In this document: positions 52,249 to 61,039 of the stretch, piece after piece
Numbering within the stretch: the stretch's first letter is position 1
How the letters are laid out: each line of letters starts with the position of its first letter
NCBI RefSeq assembly: GCF_000367365.1
Contig: NZ_BARF01000049.1
Span: 1 to 64,000 of the forward strand
Reading direction: 5' to 3'
Source: Streptomyces prunicolor NBRC 13075
GTDB lineage: Bacteria; Actinomycetota; Actinomycetes; Streptomycetales; Streptomycetaceae
Length of the DNA stretch: 64,000 bases
The notes under the pieces: generated by a model
What the model was told of the DNA's origin: nothing
What the model saw: the letters and a program-made list of their open reading frames with translations, nothing else
Databases searched by the model: none
Program-made: the position numbers and the translations under genes

Positions 52249-53540
52249 GCATCGACCTGTTGGTGCACGGCGGTGACGTCCTCACCGTCGACGAGGCCGG
52301 AACTGTCGTGCGGGACGGGGCAGTTGCCGTCCACGAGGGCGAGATCATCGCCGTAGGAACGACCGAGGGCGTGACAGCTCGGTTCACAGCGGCGGAGTCC
52401 ATTGACGCCTCGGGCTGCCTCGTGCTGCCCGGGCTGATCAACACGCACACGCATCTCGCGATGACGCTGCTGCGCGGTCGCGTCGACGACGTGACCCTCC
52501 AGGGCTTCCTGGAGCGGGTGTTGAAGTGGGAGGCCGAGCTGCTGACGCCGAAGAACGTGGCGGCGGCGGTGCGGCTCGCGGTGGCGGAGAGCGTGCGGGC
52601 CGGGGTGACCTCGGCGCTCGACATGTACTGGTTCCACGAGGCGGCCGAGCAGGCGGCCCGTGAGACGGGCTGGCGACTGCACACCGGGCCCACCTTCATG
52701 GACGTACCGGAACCGCCGGACCGTATCGCCTACGAGGACCGACTGGACTGGGCGCGAAGGGACTTGGCCGCGCGGGGAGAGGCATGCCCCGGCCTGCGCC
52801 CGATCCTGTTCGCGCACTCGACCTACACCCTCGCCCCCGACCAGCTCGTCGAAATCGCCGCCCTGGCACGGGAGTTCGGCGCGCTGCTGCACATCCACGC
52901 CGCGGAGAACCCGACCGAGGTCGCCACCGTCGAGGTCAAGTACGGCAAACGGCCTGTGGAGTTGCTCGACTCGCTCGGGCTGCTCGGTCCCGATCTGCTG
53001 CTCGCGCACGCCGTGGACCTGACCGGCCCGGAGATCGCGGCGCTGGCCCGCACGGGCACGTCGGTCGCCCACTGTCCGGTGTCGAACCTGAAGTTGGGCT
53101 GCGGAATCGCCCCGGTGCCACGGCTGTTGAGCGCGGGCGTCACCGTCGGCCTGGGCACGGACGGCGCCGTCAGCTCCAACACGCTCGATGTGCTGGGCGC
53201 CGTACGGCAGGCGGCTCTCGTCCACAAGGCGGGCGGCGACCCCACGGCGGTCGGTGCCGAACAGGCCGTGCGAATGGCGACGATCGAGGGCGCGCGGGCG
53301 CTGGGCCTGGGTGATCACCTGGGTTCGCTGGAGGTCGGGAAGCGGGCCGATCTCGTGGTGCTCGACCTGAACGCGCCCCATCTGCGGCCGCTGCACGACC
53401 CGTGGTCGACGCTCGCGTACGCCGCGCACTCGGCGGACGTACGGGACACGGTGGTGGACGGCCGGGTGCTGATGCGGAACCGGACACTGGGCACGCTGGA
53501 CGAGGAAGCAGTGCTCGCGGAGCTCGAAGCACTTGCCTGA
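52245..53540 (+). CDS. MTA/SAH deaminase-like amidohydrolase
   Basis: 431-residue amidohydrolase of the 5'-methylthioadenosine/S-adenosylhomocysteine deaminase group. Metal ligands are H68 and H70 (INTHTHLAM), a His in HIHAAEN near 207 and the Asp in LGTDGAVSSN near 305. The family Glu is also in HAAEN. The substrate pattern HSTYTLAPDQL follows. GTG 52245 overlaps the phosphorylase stop. It would turn imported methylthioadenosine into methylthioinosine, as in Pseudomonas. Guanine or other nucleoside deamination is the alternative. Confidence 0.9.
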   Translation: MSIDLLVHGGDVLTVDEAGTVVRDGAVAVHEGEIIAVGTTEGVTARFTAAESIDASGCLVLPGLINTHTHLAMTLLRGRVDDVTLQGFLERVLKWEAELLTPKNVAAAVRLAVAESVRAGVTSALDMYWFHEAAEQAARETGWRLHTGPTFMDVPEPPDRIAYEDRLDWARRDLAARGEACPGLRPILFAHSTYTLAPDQLVEIAALAREFGALLHIHAAENPTEVATVEVKYGKRPVELLDSLGLLGPDLLLAHAVDLTGPEIAALARTGTSVAHCPVSNLKLGCGIAPVPRLLSAGVTVGLGTDGAVSSNTLDVLGAVRQAALVHKAGGDPTAVGAEQAVRMATIEGARALGLGDHLGSLEVGKRADLVVLDLNAPHLRPLHDPWSTLAYAAHSADVRDTVVDGRVLMRNRTLGTLDEEAVLAELEALA

Positions 53541-53558
53541 GCTGTGGATATCGCTCCC

Positions 53559-53608
53559 GTTCAGCCTGCTGAACCCGCATAATGCACCTGATACATCGGA
53601 CGTCTGAG
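53559..53608 (+). promoter_or_regulatory. Promoter and operator candidates of the GntR gene
   Basis: Palindrome GTTCAGC-CT-GCTGAAC (53559-53574), a CATAAT -10-like box (53578-53583) and TGATACATCGGACGTCTGAG (53589-53608), an imperfect palindrome ACAT-CGG-ACGT. The last shares TCGGAC with the palindrome before mtnA and has the same place relative to the -10. Confidence 0.45.
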
Positions 53609-53625
53609 CAACAGGAAGGCCGGCC

Positions 53626-54297
53626 ATGGCAGTCACCGATGAGGCGATCGAGAAAATCAAGGGAATGATCGTCTCCGGCGCGCTGCGTCCCGGGGACCGG
53701 CTGCCCAAGGAGAGCGAACTCGCCGCCGAACTGGGCCTGTCCCGCAACTCCCTGCGGGAGGCGGTGCGCGCCCTCTCACTGATCCGCATCCTGGACGTAC
53801 GGCAGGGCGACGGCACGTACGTCACGAGTCTCGATCCTCAACTCCTCCTGGAGGCACTGAGTTTCGTCGTCGACTTCCACCGCGACGACACGGTCCTGGA
53901 GTTCCTGGCCGTACGGCGGATTCTGGAGCCGGCGGCGACGGGGATGGCGGCGCTGCGGATCAGCGAGCAGCAAGTGGACGCGCTCAGCGCCCAGTTGGAT
54001 GCGTTGGGCAGGGCTCCCTCGGTCGAGGAACTGGTCGCGTGCGACCTGGAGTTCCACCGGGGAATCGTGCAGAGTTCCGGCAACTCGGTGCTGTGCTCGC
54101 TTCTGGACGGTCTGTCCGGGCCGACCACGCGGGCCCGGATCTGGCGCGGGCTGACGCAGGAGGACGCGGTCAGCCGGACCCTGCACGAGCACCGGGCGAT
54201 CCTGGGCGCGCTGCGCGACCGGGACGCGGAGGCGGCGCGGTCGTGGGCGACGGTGCACATCGCGAGCGTGGAGCAGTGGCTGCGTTCGACCCTGTGA
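53626..54297 (+). CDS. GntR/FadR-family regulator of the salvage island
   Basis: 223-residue FadR-subfamily regulator. A winged HTH occupies residues 6-66 (PGDRLPKESELAAELGLSRN, SLREAVRALSLIRILDVRQG). An all-helical FCD effector domain follows with potential metal-site residues (DLEFHRGIVQSSGN, HEHRAILGALRDRD). ATG 53626 has AGGAAGG. It closes the island and is separated from the deaminase by 85 bp with its own promoter signals, so autoregulation is likely. Ligand unknown; a methylthio-sugar or nucleoside is inferred from context. Confidence 0.92.
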   Translation: MAVTDEAIEKIKGMIVSGALRPGDRLPKESELAAELGLSRNSLREAVRALSLIRILDVRQGDGTYVTSLDPQLLLEALSFVVDFHRDDTVLEFLAVRRILEPAATGMAALRISEQQVDALSAQLDALGRAPSVEELVACDLEFHRGIVQSSGNSVLCSLLDGLSGPTTRARIWRGLTQEDAVSRTLHEHRAILGALRDRDAEAARSWATVHIASVEQWLRSTL

Positions 54298-54495
54298 TCG
54301 AGTGAGCGGGCCCGCTGATCCATCGGAGGAGTGACCGGCCGGGACGGGTCCGCACAGGATGGCGATCTTGTGTGTTCGACCGTCCCGGACGGGGCAGGCA
54401 TGGGGGCACTCCCCCGTGCAAGGGGGCTGCGGGCGCCCCCGTCGGACGCCGTAAGGTTGGGGCGTACGCGAGGGCAGATCGGAAGGAGGCGCTGG

Positions 54496-55524
54496 GTGAT
54501 CGAGCTGGAGGGGGTTCCCGAGCTGATCGACCCAGTGATGGTGGCCGCGTTCGAGGGCTGGAACGACGCCGGCGACGCCGCCTCCACCGCGGTCGCGCAC
54601 TTGGACAGAGAGTGGAAGGGCGAGGTGTTCGCGGCGCTCGACGCCGAGGACTACTACGACTTCCAGGTCAACCGGCCCACCGTGTGGATGGACGCCGGCG
54701 TGCGAAAGATCACATGGCCGACAACGCGCCTCTCGGTGGTCCGGGTCGGTGGCGAGAAGCCGCGCGATCTCGTCCTCGTCCGAGGTATCGAACCGTCCAT
54801 GCGCTGGCGCTCGTTCTGCAACGAGCTGTTGGGCTTCGCGCACGAGCTGGGCGTGGAGCTGGTGGTGATCCTGGGCGCACTGCTCGGTGACACCCCGCAC
54901 ACGCGTCCGGTGCCGATCAGCGGGACGACGTCGGACTCCGACCTGGCGCAGCGGATGGACCTGGAGGAGACCAAGTACGAGGGTCCCACCGGGATCGTCG
55001 GCATCCTCCAGGAGGCGTGCACGCACGCGGGCGTACCGGCCGTCTCGCTGTGGGCGGCGGTGCCGCACTACGTGTCGCAGCCGCCCAACCCGAAGGCCAC
55101 CCTGGCGCTGCTCAACCGCCTGGAGGACCTGATCGACGTCCGCATCCCGCTGGGCGAGCTGCCCGAGGACGCGCGCGCCTGGCAGGTCGGCGTGGACCAA
55201 CTGGCCGCCGAGGACAGCGAGGTCGCCGAGTACGTCCAGACGCTGGAGGAGGCCCGCGACACCGCGGAGCTGCCGGAGGCGTCGGGCGAGGCGATCGCCC
55301 GCGAATTCGAGCGCTATCTCCGGCGCAGGGACGGCGGCGCCGGCCCGTCACCCGGTGGGCATGCCACGGCCGACGGCAGCGACAGCGCGTCGTATCTCCG
55401 GGACAACCCCGGCGGCGGCCGTACGAAGCCGCAGAGACCCGCGAAACCGGAGACCGACGCGGAGCCCGAGGCCGGGCCGGATCTCGGGTCCGACTCCGAG
55501 GACGGGGACTCCTCCGAGGAGTAA
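54496..55524 (+). CDS. PAC2 family protein (ParJ-like)
   Basis: 342-residue protein with the PAC2 (proteasome assembly chaperone 2-like) fold in residues 1-250: ELIDPVMVAAFEGWNDAGDAA, LGALLGDTPHTRPVPISG and GILQEACTHAGVPAVSLWAA. The tail is acidic and disordered (about 285-342). GTG 54496 has a strong AAGGAGG. As I recall, the S. coelicolor gene beside mshC is SCO1662, ParJ, which affects ParA assembly in sporulating hyphae; this is the positional and family equivalent. The 198-bp region before it contains AGCGGGCCCGCT (54304-54315) and a TAAGGT -10-like box. Confidence 0.85.
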   Translation: MIELEGVPELIDPVMVAAFEGWNDAGDAASTAVAHLDREWKGEVFAALDAEDYYDFQVNRPTVWMDAGVRKITWPTTRLSVVRVGGEKPRDLVLVRGIEPSMRWRSFCNELLGFAHELGVELVVILGALLGDTPHTRPVPISGTTSDSDLAQRMDLEETKYEGPTGIVGILQEACTHAGVPAVSLWAAVPHYVSQPPNPKATLALLNRLEDLIDVRIPLGELPEDARAWQVGVDQLAAEDSEVAEYVQTLEEARDTAELPEASGEAIAREFERYLRRRDGGAGPSPGGHATADGSDSASYLRDNPGGGRTKPQRPAKPETDAEPEAGPDLGSDSEDGDSSEE

Positions 55525-55540
55525 GGCGTACGAGGCGTGA

Positions 55541-55575
55541 GAGAAGGCGGTGCGCGACACGCGCACCGCCTTCTC
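55541..55575. terminator. Bidirectional terminator between PAC2 gene and mshC
   Basis: Perfect 16-bp stem GAGAAGGCGGTGCGCG / CGCGCACCGCCTTCTC with loop ACA, between convergent genes. Confidence 0.9.
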
Positions 55576-55605
55576 CGTGTTCGGCGACCGGACCGAATCG
55601 GACCG

Positions 55606-56835
55606 CTACAGGGCCACGCCCAACAAGGCGTCCACCGCGCGGGAGACGACTCCGGGGGCGCCTTCGTCGCTGCCGCCCCGGTCCCGCTGGACGGCCGCCC
55701 AGCGGTCGACCGCGGCGAGCGCGGCCGGGGCGTCCAGGTCGTTCGCGAGGGCTTCGCGCATCTCCTCGACGAGCTTCAGCGCGGACGGGCCGTCGGGCCG
55801 GGAGACGGCGGCACGCCACCGGCCCAGCCGGGCGACGGCGTCCGTCAGCACTCCGTCGGTCCACTCCCAGTCGGAGCGGTAGTGGTGGGCGAGCAGGGCG
55901 AGCCGGATGGCGGCCGGGTCGACGCCCTCGCGGCGCAGCGCGGAGACGAAGACGAGGTTGCCCCGGGACTTCGACATCTTCTCGCCGTCGAGACCGACCA
56001 TGCCGGCGTGGACGTACGCCTTGGCCATGGGGAACTCGCCGGTCAGCACCTGGGCGTGCGAGGCGCCCATCTCGTGGTGCGGGAAGGCGAGGTCGGAGCC
56101 GCCGCCCTGCACGTCGAAGCCCATGCCGAGGTGGTCCAGGGCGATGGCCACGCACTCGATGTGCCAGCCGGGACGCCCCCGTCCCAACGAGCCGCCGTCC
56201 CAGCTCGGTTCGCCCTCGCGGGCGGCCATCCAGAGCATCGGGTCGAGCGGGTTCTTCTTGCCCGGGCGGTCCGGGTCGCCGCCGCGCTCGGCGGACAGCA
56301 GCCGCATCGCGGCCGCGTCGAGGTTCGAGACCTTCCCGAAGTTGGGGTCGGACCCGACGGAGAAGTAGGTGTCGCCTTCGAGTTCGTAGGCGGCACCGGC
56401 GTCCCTGAGGCGCTCGACGAGCGGCACGATGCCGGGTATCGCCTCGACCGCGCCGATGTACTGCTTCGGGGGCAGCATGCGCAGGGCGGTCATGTCCTCG
56501 CGGAAGAGCGCGGTCTCCTTCTCGGCGAGGGCGACCCAGTCGACGCCGTCACGCTCGGCCCGCTCCAGGAGCGGGTCGTCGACGTCGGTCACGTTCTGGA
56601 CGTAGTGAACCTGCCGCTTGGTGTCGAGCCACACGCGCTGCACGAGGTCGAACGCGTTGTAGGTCGCCGCGTGCCCCATGTGGGTGGCGTCGTACGGCGT
56701 GATGCCGCACACGTAGATACGGGCGACGGGACCGGTGTCAGGGGTGACCAGACCGCCGGTCGCGGTGTCGTGGATCCGGAGGTCGCGGCCCTTGCCGGGC
56801 AGGGCGGGGACCTCAGAAGCGGGCCAGGCATACAT
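55606..56835 (-). CDS. mshC: Cysteine:glucosaminyl-inositol ligase of mycothiol synthesis
   Basis: 409-residue class I synthetase-like ligase that joins cysteine to GlcN-inositol using ATP, the third step to mycothiol. Zinc/Cys-binding YVCGITPYDATHMGHAATY, the HIGH-like THMGHA, GWHIECVAIALDHLG and KMSKSRGN (KMSKS) are present. The length distinguishes it from the longer cysteinyl-tRNA synthetase, which has an extra anticodon domain. ATG 56835 gives the exact family length, although no clear ribosome binding site precedes it. Confidence 0.95.
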   Translation of the reverse strand: MYAWPASEVPALPGKGRDLRIHDTATGGLVTPDTGPVARIYVCGITPYDATHMGHAATYNAFDLVQRVWLDTKRQVHYVQNVTDVDDPLLERAERDGVDWVALAEKETALFREDMTALRMLPPKQYIGAVEAIPGIVPLVERLRDAGAAYELEGDTYFSVGSDPNFGKVSNLDAAAMRLLSAERGGDPDRPGKKNPLDPMLWMAAREGEPSWDGGSLGRGRPGWHIECVAIALDHLGMGFDVQGGGSDLAFPHHEMGASHAQVLTGEFPMAKAYVHAGMVGLDGEKMSKSRGNLVFVSALRREGVDPAAIRLALLAHHYRSDWEWTDGVLTDAVARLGRWRAAVSRPDGPSALKLVEEMREALANDLDAPAALAAVDRWAAVQRDRGGSDEGAPGVVSRAVDALLGVAL

Positions 56836-56929
56836 GTCATGAGCGTAACCGGACAGATGTTTCGCATACGAACCGGACCAGGCCGGATGACCGGTAAGGC
56901 GCTCTTGCGCAACCTTGATCGCCGTGCTG

Positions 56930-57748
56930 CTACACGGGCGGCCACGGAATGGCCGGCCACTCCCCACTCGGCTCGGGATGCTTCCCGCCCGCGAGCAACG
57001 CGTCGACCCGCGCGCGCGTGGCATCGAGTTCTACGGCGGTGATCAGCTCGGCGAGCTTCGCGGCGAGCCCGCCGCCGTCCCTCAGCGCCTCCCTGAGCGC
57101 CTGGAGGACGTCGATCGCCTCCGGAGTGAGCTGCTCGCCCGCCCAGCCCCACAGGAGGGTGCGCAGCTTGTTCTCGGCGTTGAAGGTGACACCGTGGTCG
57201 ATGCCGTAAAGCCGCCCCTCGTCGGCGGGCAGCAGATGGCCGCCCTTGCGGTCGGCGTTGTTGATGACCGCGTCGAGGACGGCGAGCCGCCGCAGCCGCT
57301 CGTCGTCGGCGTGCACCAGGAGGGCCGTTTTCCCCTCGCCGACCTCGGCGAACCCGATGGCCTTCCAGCCCGGCTCGGGCTCCTCGGCGTCGACCAGGGC
57401 GAGCAGTTCGGACTCGGGCGCCGTCTCGATCCACAACTGGCACATGCCCTCGCCGTGCGGCCCGTCGCGCAGCACGGTGGTCGGCACGAGACCCCAGCCG
57501 GTCGCCTCGGAGACCTCGTAGGCGGCGACCTCGCGCTGGGCGAGGTTGCCGTCCGGGAAGTCCCACAACGGCCGCTCCCCGGCGACGGGTTTGTACACGC
57601 AGGACGCTTCGCGGCCCTCGTAGGTAACGGAGCAGAACAGCACCGCGTTCGAGGCCTCGCGGATGCGTCCGCGTACTTTCAGCTCACCCTTGGCGAGCAG
57701 CTCGGCCGTGGTCACGCTCCGCGGCGGTATCCGTTCTGGCGCGGACAT
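56930..57748 (-). CDS. SCO1664-type conserved protein (PI3/PI4-kinase-like fold)
   Basis: 272-residue conserved actinobacterial protein. Blocks VLFCSVTYEGREASCVYKPV, DAVINNADRKGGHLL and YGIDHGVTFN resemble the catalytic and DFG-like segments of HipA/PI3-PI4-kinase-related folds. Enzymatic activity is unproven. ATG 57748 with GGAAGGA is favoured and overlaps the upstream gene by 37 bp. A GTG at 57715 (four-base overlap) is the alternative. It lies 94 bp upstream of mshC in the same direction. Confidence 0.85.
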   Translation of the reverse strand: MSAPERIPPRSVTTAELLAKGELKVRGRIREASNAVLFCSVTYEGREASCVYKPVAGERPLWDFPDGNLAQREVAAYEVSEATGWGLVPTTVLRDGPHGEGMCQLWIETAPESELLALVDAEEPEPGWKAIGFAEVGEGKTALLVHADDERLRRLAVLDAVINNADRKGGHLLPADEGRLYGIDHGVTFNAENKLRTLLWGWAGEQLTPEAIDVLQALREALRDGGGLAAKLAELITAVELDATRARVDALLAGGKHPEPSGEWPAIPWPPV

Positions 57749-58302
57749 ACGTGTCCTTCCGGGTCGAGCGGGAGGCTGCACAGCGGGCAGGGCGGACGGC
57801 CGGCGTTGACGACGTCGAGGGCCCGCTTGGCGAAGGCGCGGGCCTGGGCTCCGGTGAGGCGGACCCGCAGCATCGGGGGTCCGTTCTCCTCGTCCTGGAG
57901 GAGTCGTTCCTCGGCCTCGGCGAGGTCCTCGTCGGTGTCGGCGTCGAGCTCGACGAGGGCCTGCGCCTCGACGATCATGCGCTGCTCCTCCCCGTCCCAG
58001 GCGAGCGCCATGGTGCCGACGCGGAACTCCTCCTCGACGGGGGTCTCCAGCGGGCGGGTGTCGGAGATCTCGGTGGGGGTGACGGCGGGGACGGCCGCGC
58101 TGCCGCCGCTACGCCGTACGACCTCGTCCAGAAGCTCGTCCATGCGCTCGGCGAGCGCGGCGACCTGCGTCTTCTCCAGGGCCACGCTGGTCACCCGAGG
58201 GCCCGCGGCGGCCTGGAGGAAGAACGTACGGCGCCCGGGCAGACCGACCGTACCGGCTACGAAGCGGTCCGGTGGGTCGTAGAGGTACACCTGACGGGAC
58301 AC
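57712..58302 (-). CDS. DUF3090 family protein
   Basis: 196-residue conserved actinobacterial protein of unknown function. The N-terminus MSRQVYLYDPPDRFVAGTVG is diagnostic of the family. The C-terminus bears a two-pair zinc-ribbon-like CPLCSLPLDPEGHVCPR (C-x2-C ... C). The start is GTG 58302 with GGAGA upstream. It is coupled to the kinase-like gene, and the pair usually occurs together with the histidine phosphatase that follows. Confidence 0.9.
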   Translation of the reverse strand: MSRQVYLYDPPDRFVAGTVGLPGRRTFFLQAAAGPRVTSVALEKTQVAALAERMDELLDEVVRRSGGSAAVPAVTPTEISDTRPLETPVEEEFRVGTMALAWDGEEQRMIVEAQALVELDADTDEDLAEAEERLLQDEENGPPMLRVRLTGAQARAFAKRALDVVNAGRPPCPLCSLPLDPEGHVCPRQNGYRRGA

Positions 58303-58377
58303 GTCCTGTCTCCATTGGAATCGACTGCTGACAAGTGCGGCGCTACTGCGACCGCTTCACCCTACTGCGGCCGACGA

Positions 58378-59064
58378 TCACGGTGCGCCCGCGCCGCCCC
58401 CGACCGTGGCGTCGTCGCCCGGGGGCTCCTCGCGCGGCGCCAGGGAGGCGAGATCGCCGGTGTCCCCGAGCCGTACGAGAAAAGGCCTGAGACGGGTGTA
58501 ACGGATCGCGGTGATGGAACACGGTTCTACGGAGATCCGCTGGAAGAGGTCGAGATGAAGTCCGAGTGCGTCCGCGACAAGGGACTTGATGATGTCGCCG
58601 TGCGAGCACATGAGGTAGACGGCGTCGGCGCCGTGATCGCGCTCCACGCGCGCGTTCCACTCGCGTACGGCCTCGGCCGCGCGGGTCTGCATCGCGCGCA
58701 TCGACTCGCCGCCGGGGAACGCGGCGGCCGAGGGGTGCGCCTGGACGACCTCCATCAGGGGCTCGTCCATGAGCTCGGCGAGCTTGCGGCCGGACCAGTC
58801 GCCGTAGTGGCACTCCCCGATCCGCTCCTCGGTGTGCGGCCGCAGCTCGGGGCGGGCGTCGAGGAGGGGCTGGAGGGTCTCCTGGCAGCGTTGCAGCGGG
58901 CTGGTGACGACCTCGGCGATCGGCAGCGCGGCGAGCCGTCCGGGGAGCGCGGCGGCCTGGGCGTTGCCGCGCTCGTCGAGGGCGACACCGGGCGTCCAGC
59001 CGGCGAGCACTCCCCCGGTGTTGGCGGTCGAACGTCCGTGCCGGACAAGGATCAACGTGGGCAT
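58378..59064 (-). CDS. Histidine-phosphatase (phosphoglycerate mutase-like) protein
   Basis: 228-residue member of the histidine phosphatase clan. The catalytic loop is LVRHGRSTANTGGVLAG (RHG, residues 8-10), and MCSHGDIIKSLV carries the second His. E in the ERIGECHYGDWSGR block is the proton donor. ATG 59064 begins directly with MPTLILVRHG; upstream frames lie in an inverted repeat. It probably dephosphorylates a small metabolite. It precedes the DUF3090 gene by 75 bp. Confidence 0.92.
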   Translation of the reverse strand: MPTLILVRHGRSTANTGGVLAGWTPGVALDERGNAQAAALPGRLAALPIAEVVTSPLQRCQETLQPLLDARPELRPHTEERIGECHYGDWSGRKLAELMDEPLMEVVQAHPSAAAFPGGESMRAMQTRAAEAVREWNARVERDHGADAVYLMCSHGDIIKSLVADALGLHLDLFQRISVEPCSITAIRYTRLRPFLVRLGDTGDLASLAPREEPPGDDATVGGGAGAP

Positions 59065-59104
59065 GCCGCCAAGGGTAGGCGTACGCCACCCGCCGAAGGG
59101 CCGC

Positions 59105-59172
59105 GCCGGTGTCGAGGGGCCGAGCGCGCGGAGGCCCGAAGGGTCGAGCACGGTCGGCCCCTCGACACCGGC
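59105..59172. repeat. 18-bp perfect inverted repeat in a divergent promoter region
   Basis: GCCGGTGTCGAGGGGCCG (59105-59122) and CGGCCCCTCGACACCGGC (59155-59172) around a 32-base loop. It lies between the histidine-phosphatase and CorA genes, which start outward from it. This is unusual for a terminator at this place. Confidence 0.8.
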
Positions 59173-59237
59173 TTGGGCGGCCCGGAGGCGAAAATGTCAA
59201 CGTGCGGCTTCGGGCGGACGGCGGGAGAATACGCACC

Positions 59238-60236
59238 GTGATCGTCGACTACGCCATCTACCGTGACGGACGCCGGACGGAGGGGCCCGGCGACTTCTCC
59301 GACGGCCTGGACCACTGTCGTCGGGTGGGTGGCGCCTTCGTCTGGATCGGCCTCTACGAGCCCACGGAGAAGGAGTTCGACAAGGTCACCCAGGAGTTCG
59401 GACTCCACCCGCTGGCCGTGGAGGACGCCCTGACCGCGCATCAGCGGCCCAAACTGGAGGTCTACGACGACTCGCTGTTCGTGGTCCTCAAGCCGGTGGG
59501 CTACGAGGCGGACAGCGACGTGGTCACCTCCGGTGAGGTCATGGTCTTCGTGGGCGACTCCTTCGTAGTGACGGTTCGGCACGGGGAGGAGGCTCCTCTG
59601 GCGGCCGTACGGCACCGACTTGAGGAGGAGCCGGAGATGCTGCGGCACGGGCCCACGGCGGTGCTGTACTCCATCGCGGACGCCGTGGTCGACCACTACG
59701 TGGACGTCGCGGGCGAGTTGCAGACCGACCTCGAGGAGCTGGAGGCGGCGGTGTTCTCGCCGACCGGCGGCGGCTCGCGGACCACGGCCTCGCGGATCTA
59801 CACCTTCAAGCGTCAGATCCTGGAGTTCCGCCGGGCCACCGGGCCGCTGGCGATGCCACTGGCCCGGCTCGCGGGCGTCGGTTTCGCCGGGGACCGGGTG
59901 CCGTTCGTGAACGACAAGTCGCGGCCGTTCTTCCGTGACGTGAACGACCACCTGATGAAGGTCAACGAGTCCGTGGAGGGCCTGGACCGGCTGGTCTCGG
60001 ACGTTCTGTCGGCGCACCTCGCGCAGACCAGCGTGCGGCAGAACGACGACATGCGGAAGATCTCCGGGTGGGCCGCCATGGCCGCCGTCCCCACGATGAT
60101 CGCGGGGATCTACGGCATGAACTTCGACCACATGCCGGAGCTGCACTGGCTGTGGGGGTATCCGGCGGTGATCCTGCTGATGGCCGCCCTGGAGGTGCTG
60201 CTGTACCGGACGTTCAAGCGTCGCGGCTGGCTGTAG
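59238..60236 (+). CDS. CorA-type magnesium/cobalt transporter
   Basis: 332-residue pentameric channel subunit for Mg2+ and other divalent ions. A cytoplasmic alpha/beta domain and long helix are followed by two C-terminal membrane helices. The signature GMN is near residue 292 in IYGMNFDHMPELHW. Ends RTFKRRGWL, a basic tail typical of the family. GTG 59238 has GGGAG 11 bases upstream. Confidence 0.93.
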   Translation: MIVDYAIYRDGRRTEGPGDFSDGLDHCRRVGGAFVWIGLYEPTEKEFDKVTQEFGLHPLAVEDALTAHQRPKLEVYDDSLFVVLKPVGYEADSDVVTSGEVMVFVGDSFVVTVRHGEEAPLAAVRHRLEEEPEMLRHGPTAVLYSIADAVVDHYVDVAGELQTDLEELEAAVFSPTGGGSRTTASRIYTFKRQILEFRRATGPLAMPLARLAGVGFAGDRVPFVNDKSRPFFRDVNDHLMKVNESVEGLDRLVSDVLSAHLAQTSVRQNDDMRKISGWAAMAAVPTMIAGIYGMNFDHMPELHWLWGYPAVILLMAALEVLLYRTFKRRGWL

Positions 60237-60250
60237 GGCGACGTTCGGGC

Positions 60251-61039
60251 TCAGGCGAACTCGGGTGCCGCGGTGGCCGGTCCGCCGAGCGCGTCGCGTC
60301 GTTCCGGCATCCTCAGGGACACCATCCGCCGCCAGCCGCCGAGCCGTTCGTACGCGTACACGGTGTGGATGCCGGCGGCGAGCGCGGCCGACCTGGCGCG
60401 TGGCCAGCCGAGGACGCGTCCCATGTGGGCCATCACGGCGAGGCTGACGTCCCGGTAGATCCGGATCTCCGCCAACGCGCACTCGCGCAGCGTCCGTTGG
60501 ATGGCGCGGCCGTGTCCGGCGGCGGCGAAGCGCAGCAACTCCTCGTGGCAATAGGCGAGATGGTTGTCCTCGTCGTTCGAGATCATCCGTACCGCGCGGC
60601 CGAGGTCGGGGTGGTCGGCGAAGTGTTTGCGCAGCAGGTCCATCTGCTCGGAGGCGCGCTGTTCGGTGACCCGGCTGTGCGCGAGGTAGGTGACGACGTC
60701 CTGGACGGTCAGCGCGCTCTCGCCCTTGAGCTTCTCGTGCGCGAGGCCGATGCCGTGCCGCTCCAGGAGCATCGTGTAGTCGGTGTCTGCGGGCACCGGA
60801 ACGGGTTCGAGGCCGCGCTTCTTTAGAAGGGCGTTGAAAATGCGCCCGTGCTTGTCCTCGTCGGCGCCGTGCCGGCTGATCTTGGGGGCGAGGTCGCGTT
60901 CGGTCGGCGGGACGAGCACGGCGATGCGCCCGTTCTCCCAGCCGCCCTGGGACTCACCGCTGGCCGCGATGGAGCAGAACAGCCGGAACGACTCGTCGTT
61001 GTCGAGGATCTCCTGGAACAGGCTCTTGGCCGAAAGCAT
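60251..61039 (-). CDS. Ferritin-like diiron protein
   Basis: 262-residue protein of unknown substrate with a ferritin-like four-helix bundle. Candidate metal ligands are ISRHGADEDKHGRIF near residue 60 and MISNDEDNHLAYCHEELL near 150, each with an acidic-x2-His pair. The C-terminal fifth contains basic, hydrophobic-rich segments. ATG 61039 (MLSAKSLFQEIL) has GGAGGTG eight bases upstream. It is convergent with corA, with 14 bp between. Confidence 0.85.
   Translation of the reverse strand: MLSAKSLFQEILDNDESFRLFCSIAASGESQGGWENGRIAVLVPPTERDLAPKISRHGADEDKHGRIFNALLKKRGLEPVPVPADTDYTMLLERHGIGLAHEKLKGESALTVQDVVTYLAHSRVTEQRASEQMDLLRKHFADHPDLGRAVRMISNDEDNHLAYCHEELLRFAAAGHGRAIQRTLRECALAEIRIYRDVSLAVMAHMGRVLGWPRARSAALAAGIHTVYAYERLGGWRRMVSLRMPERRDALGGPATAAPEFA

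Noticed and set aside
55606..56835. Cysteinyl-tRNA synthetase
   Set aside because: The protein is 409 residues, lacks the C-terminal anticodon-binding part and matches MshC throughout, so it is the mycothiol ligase.
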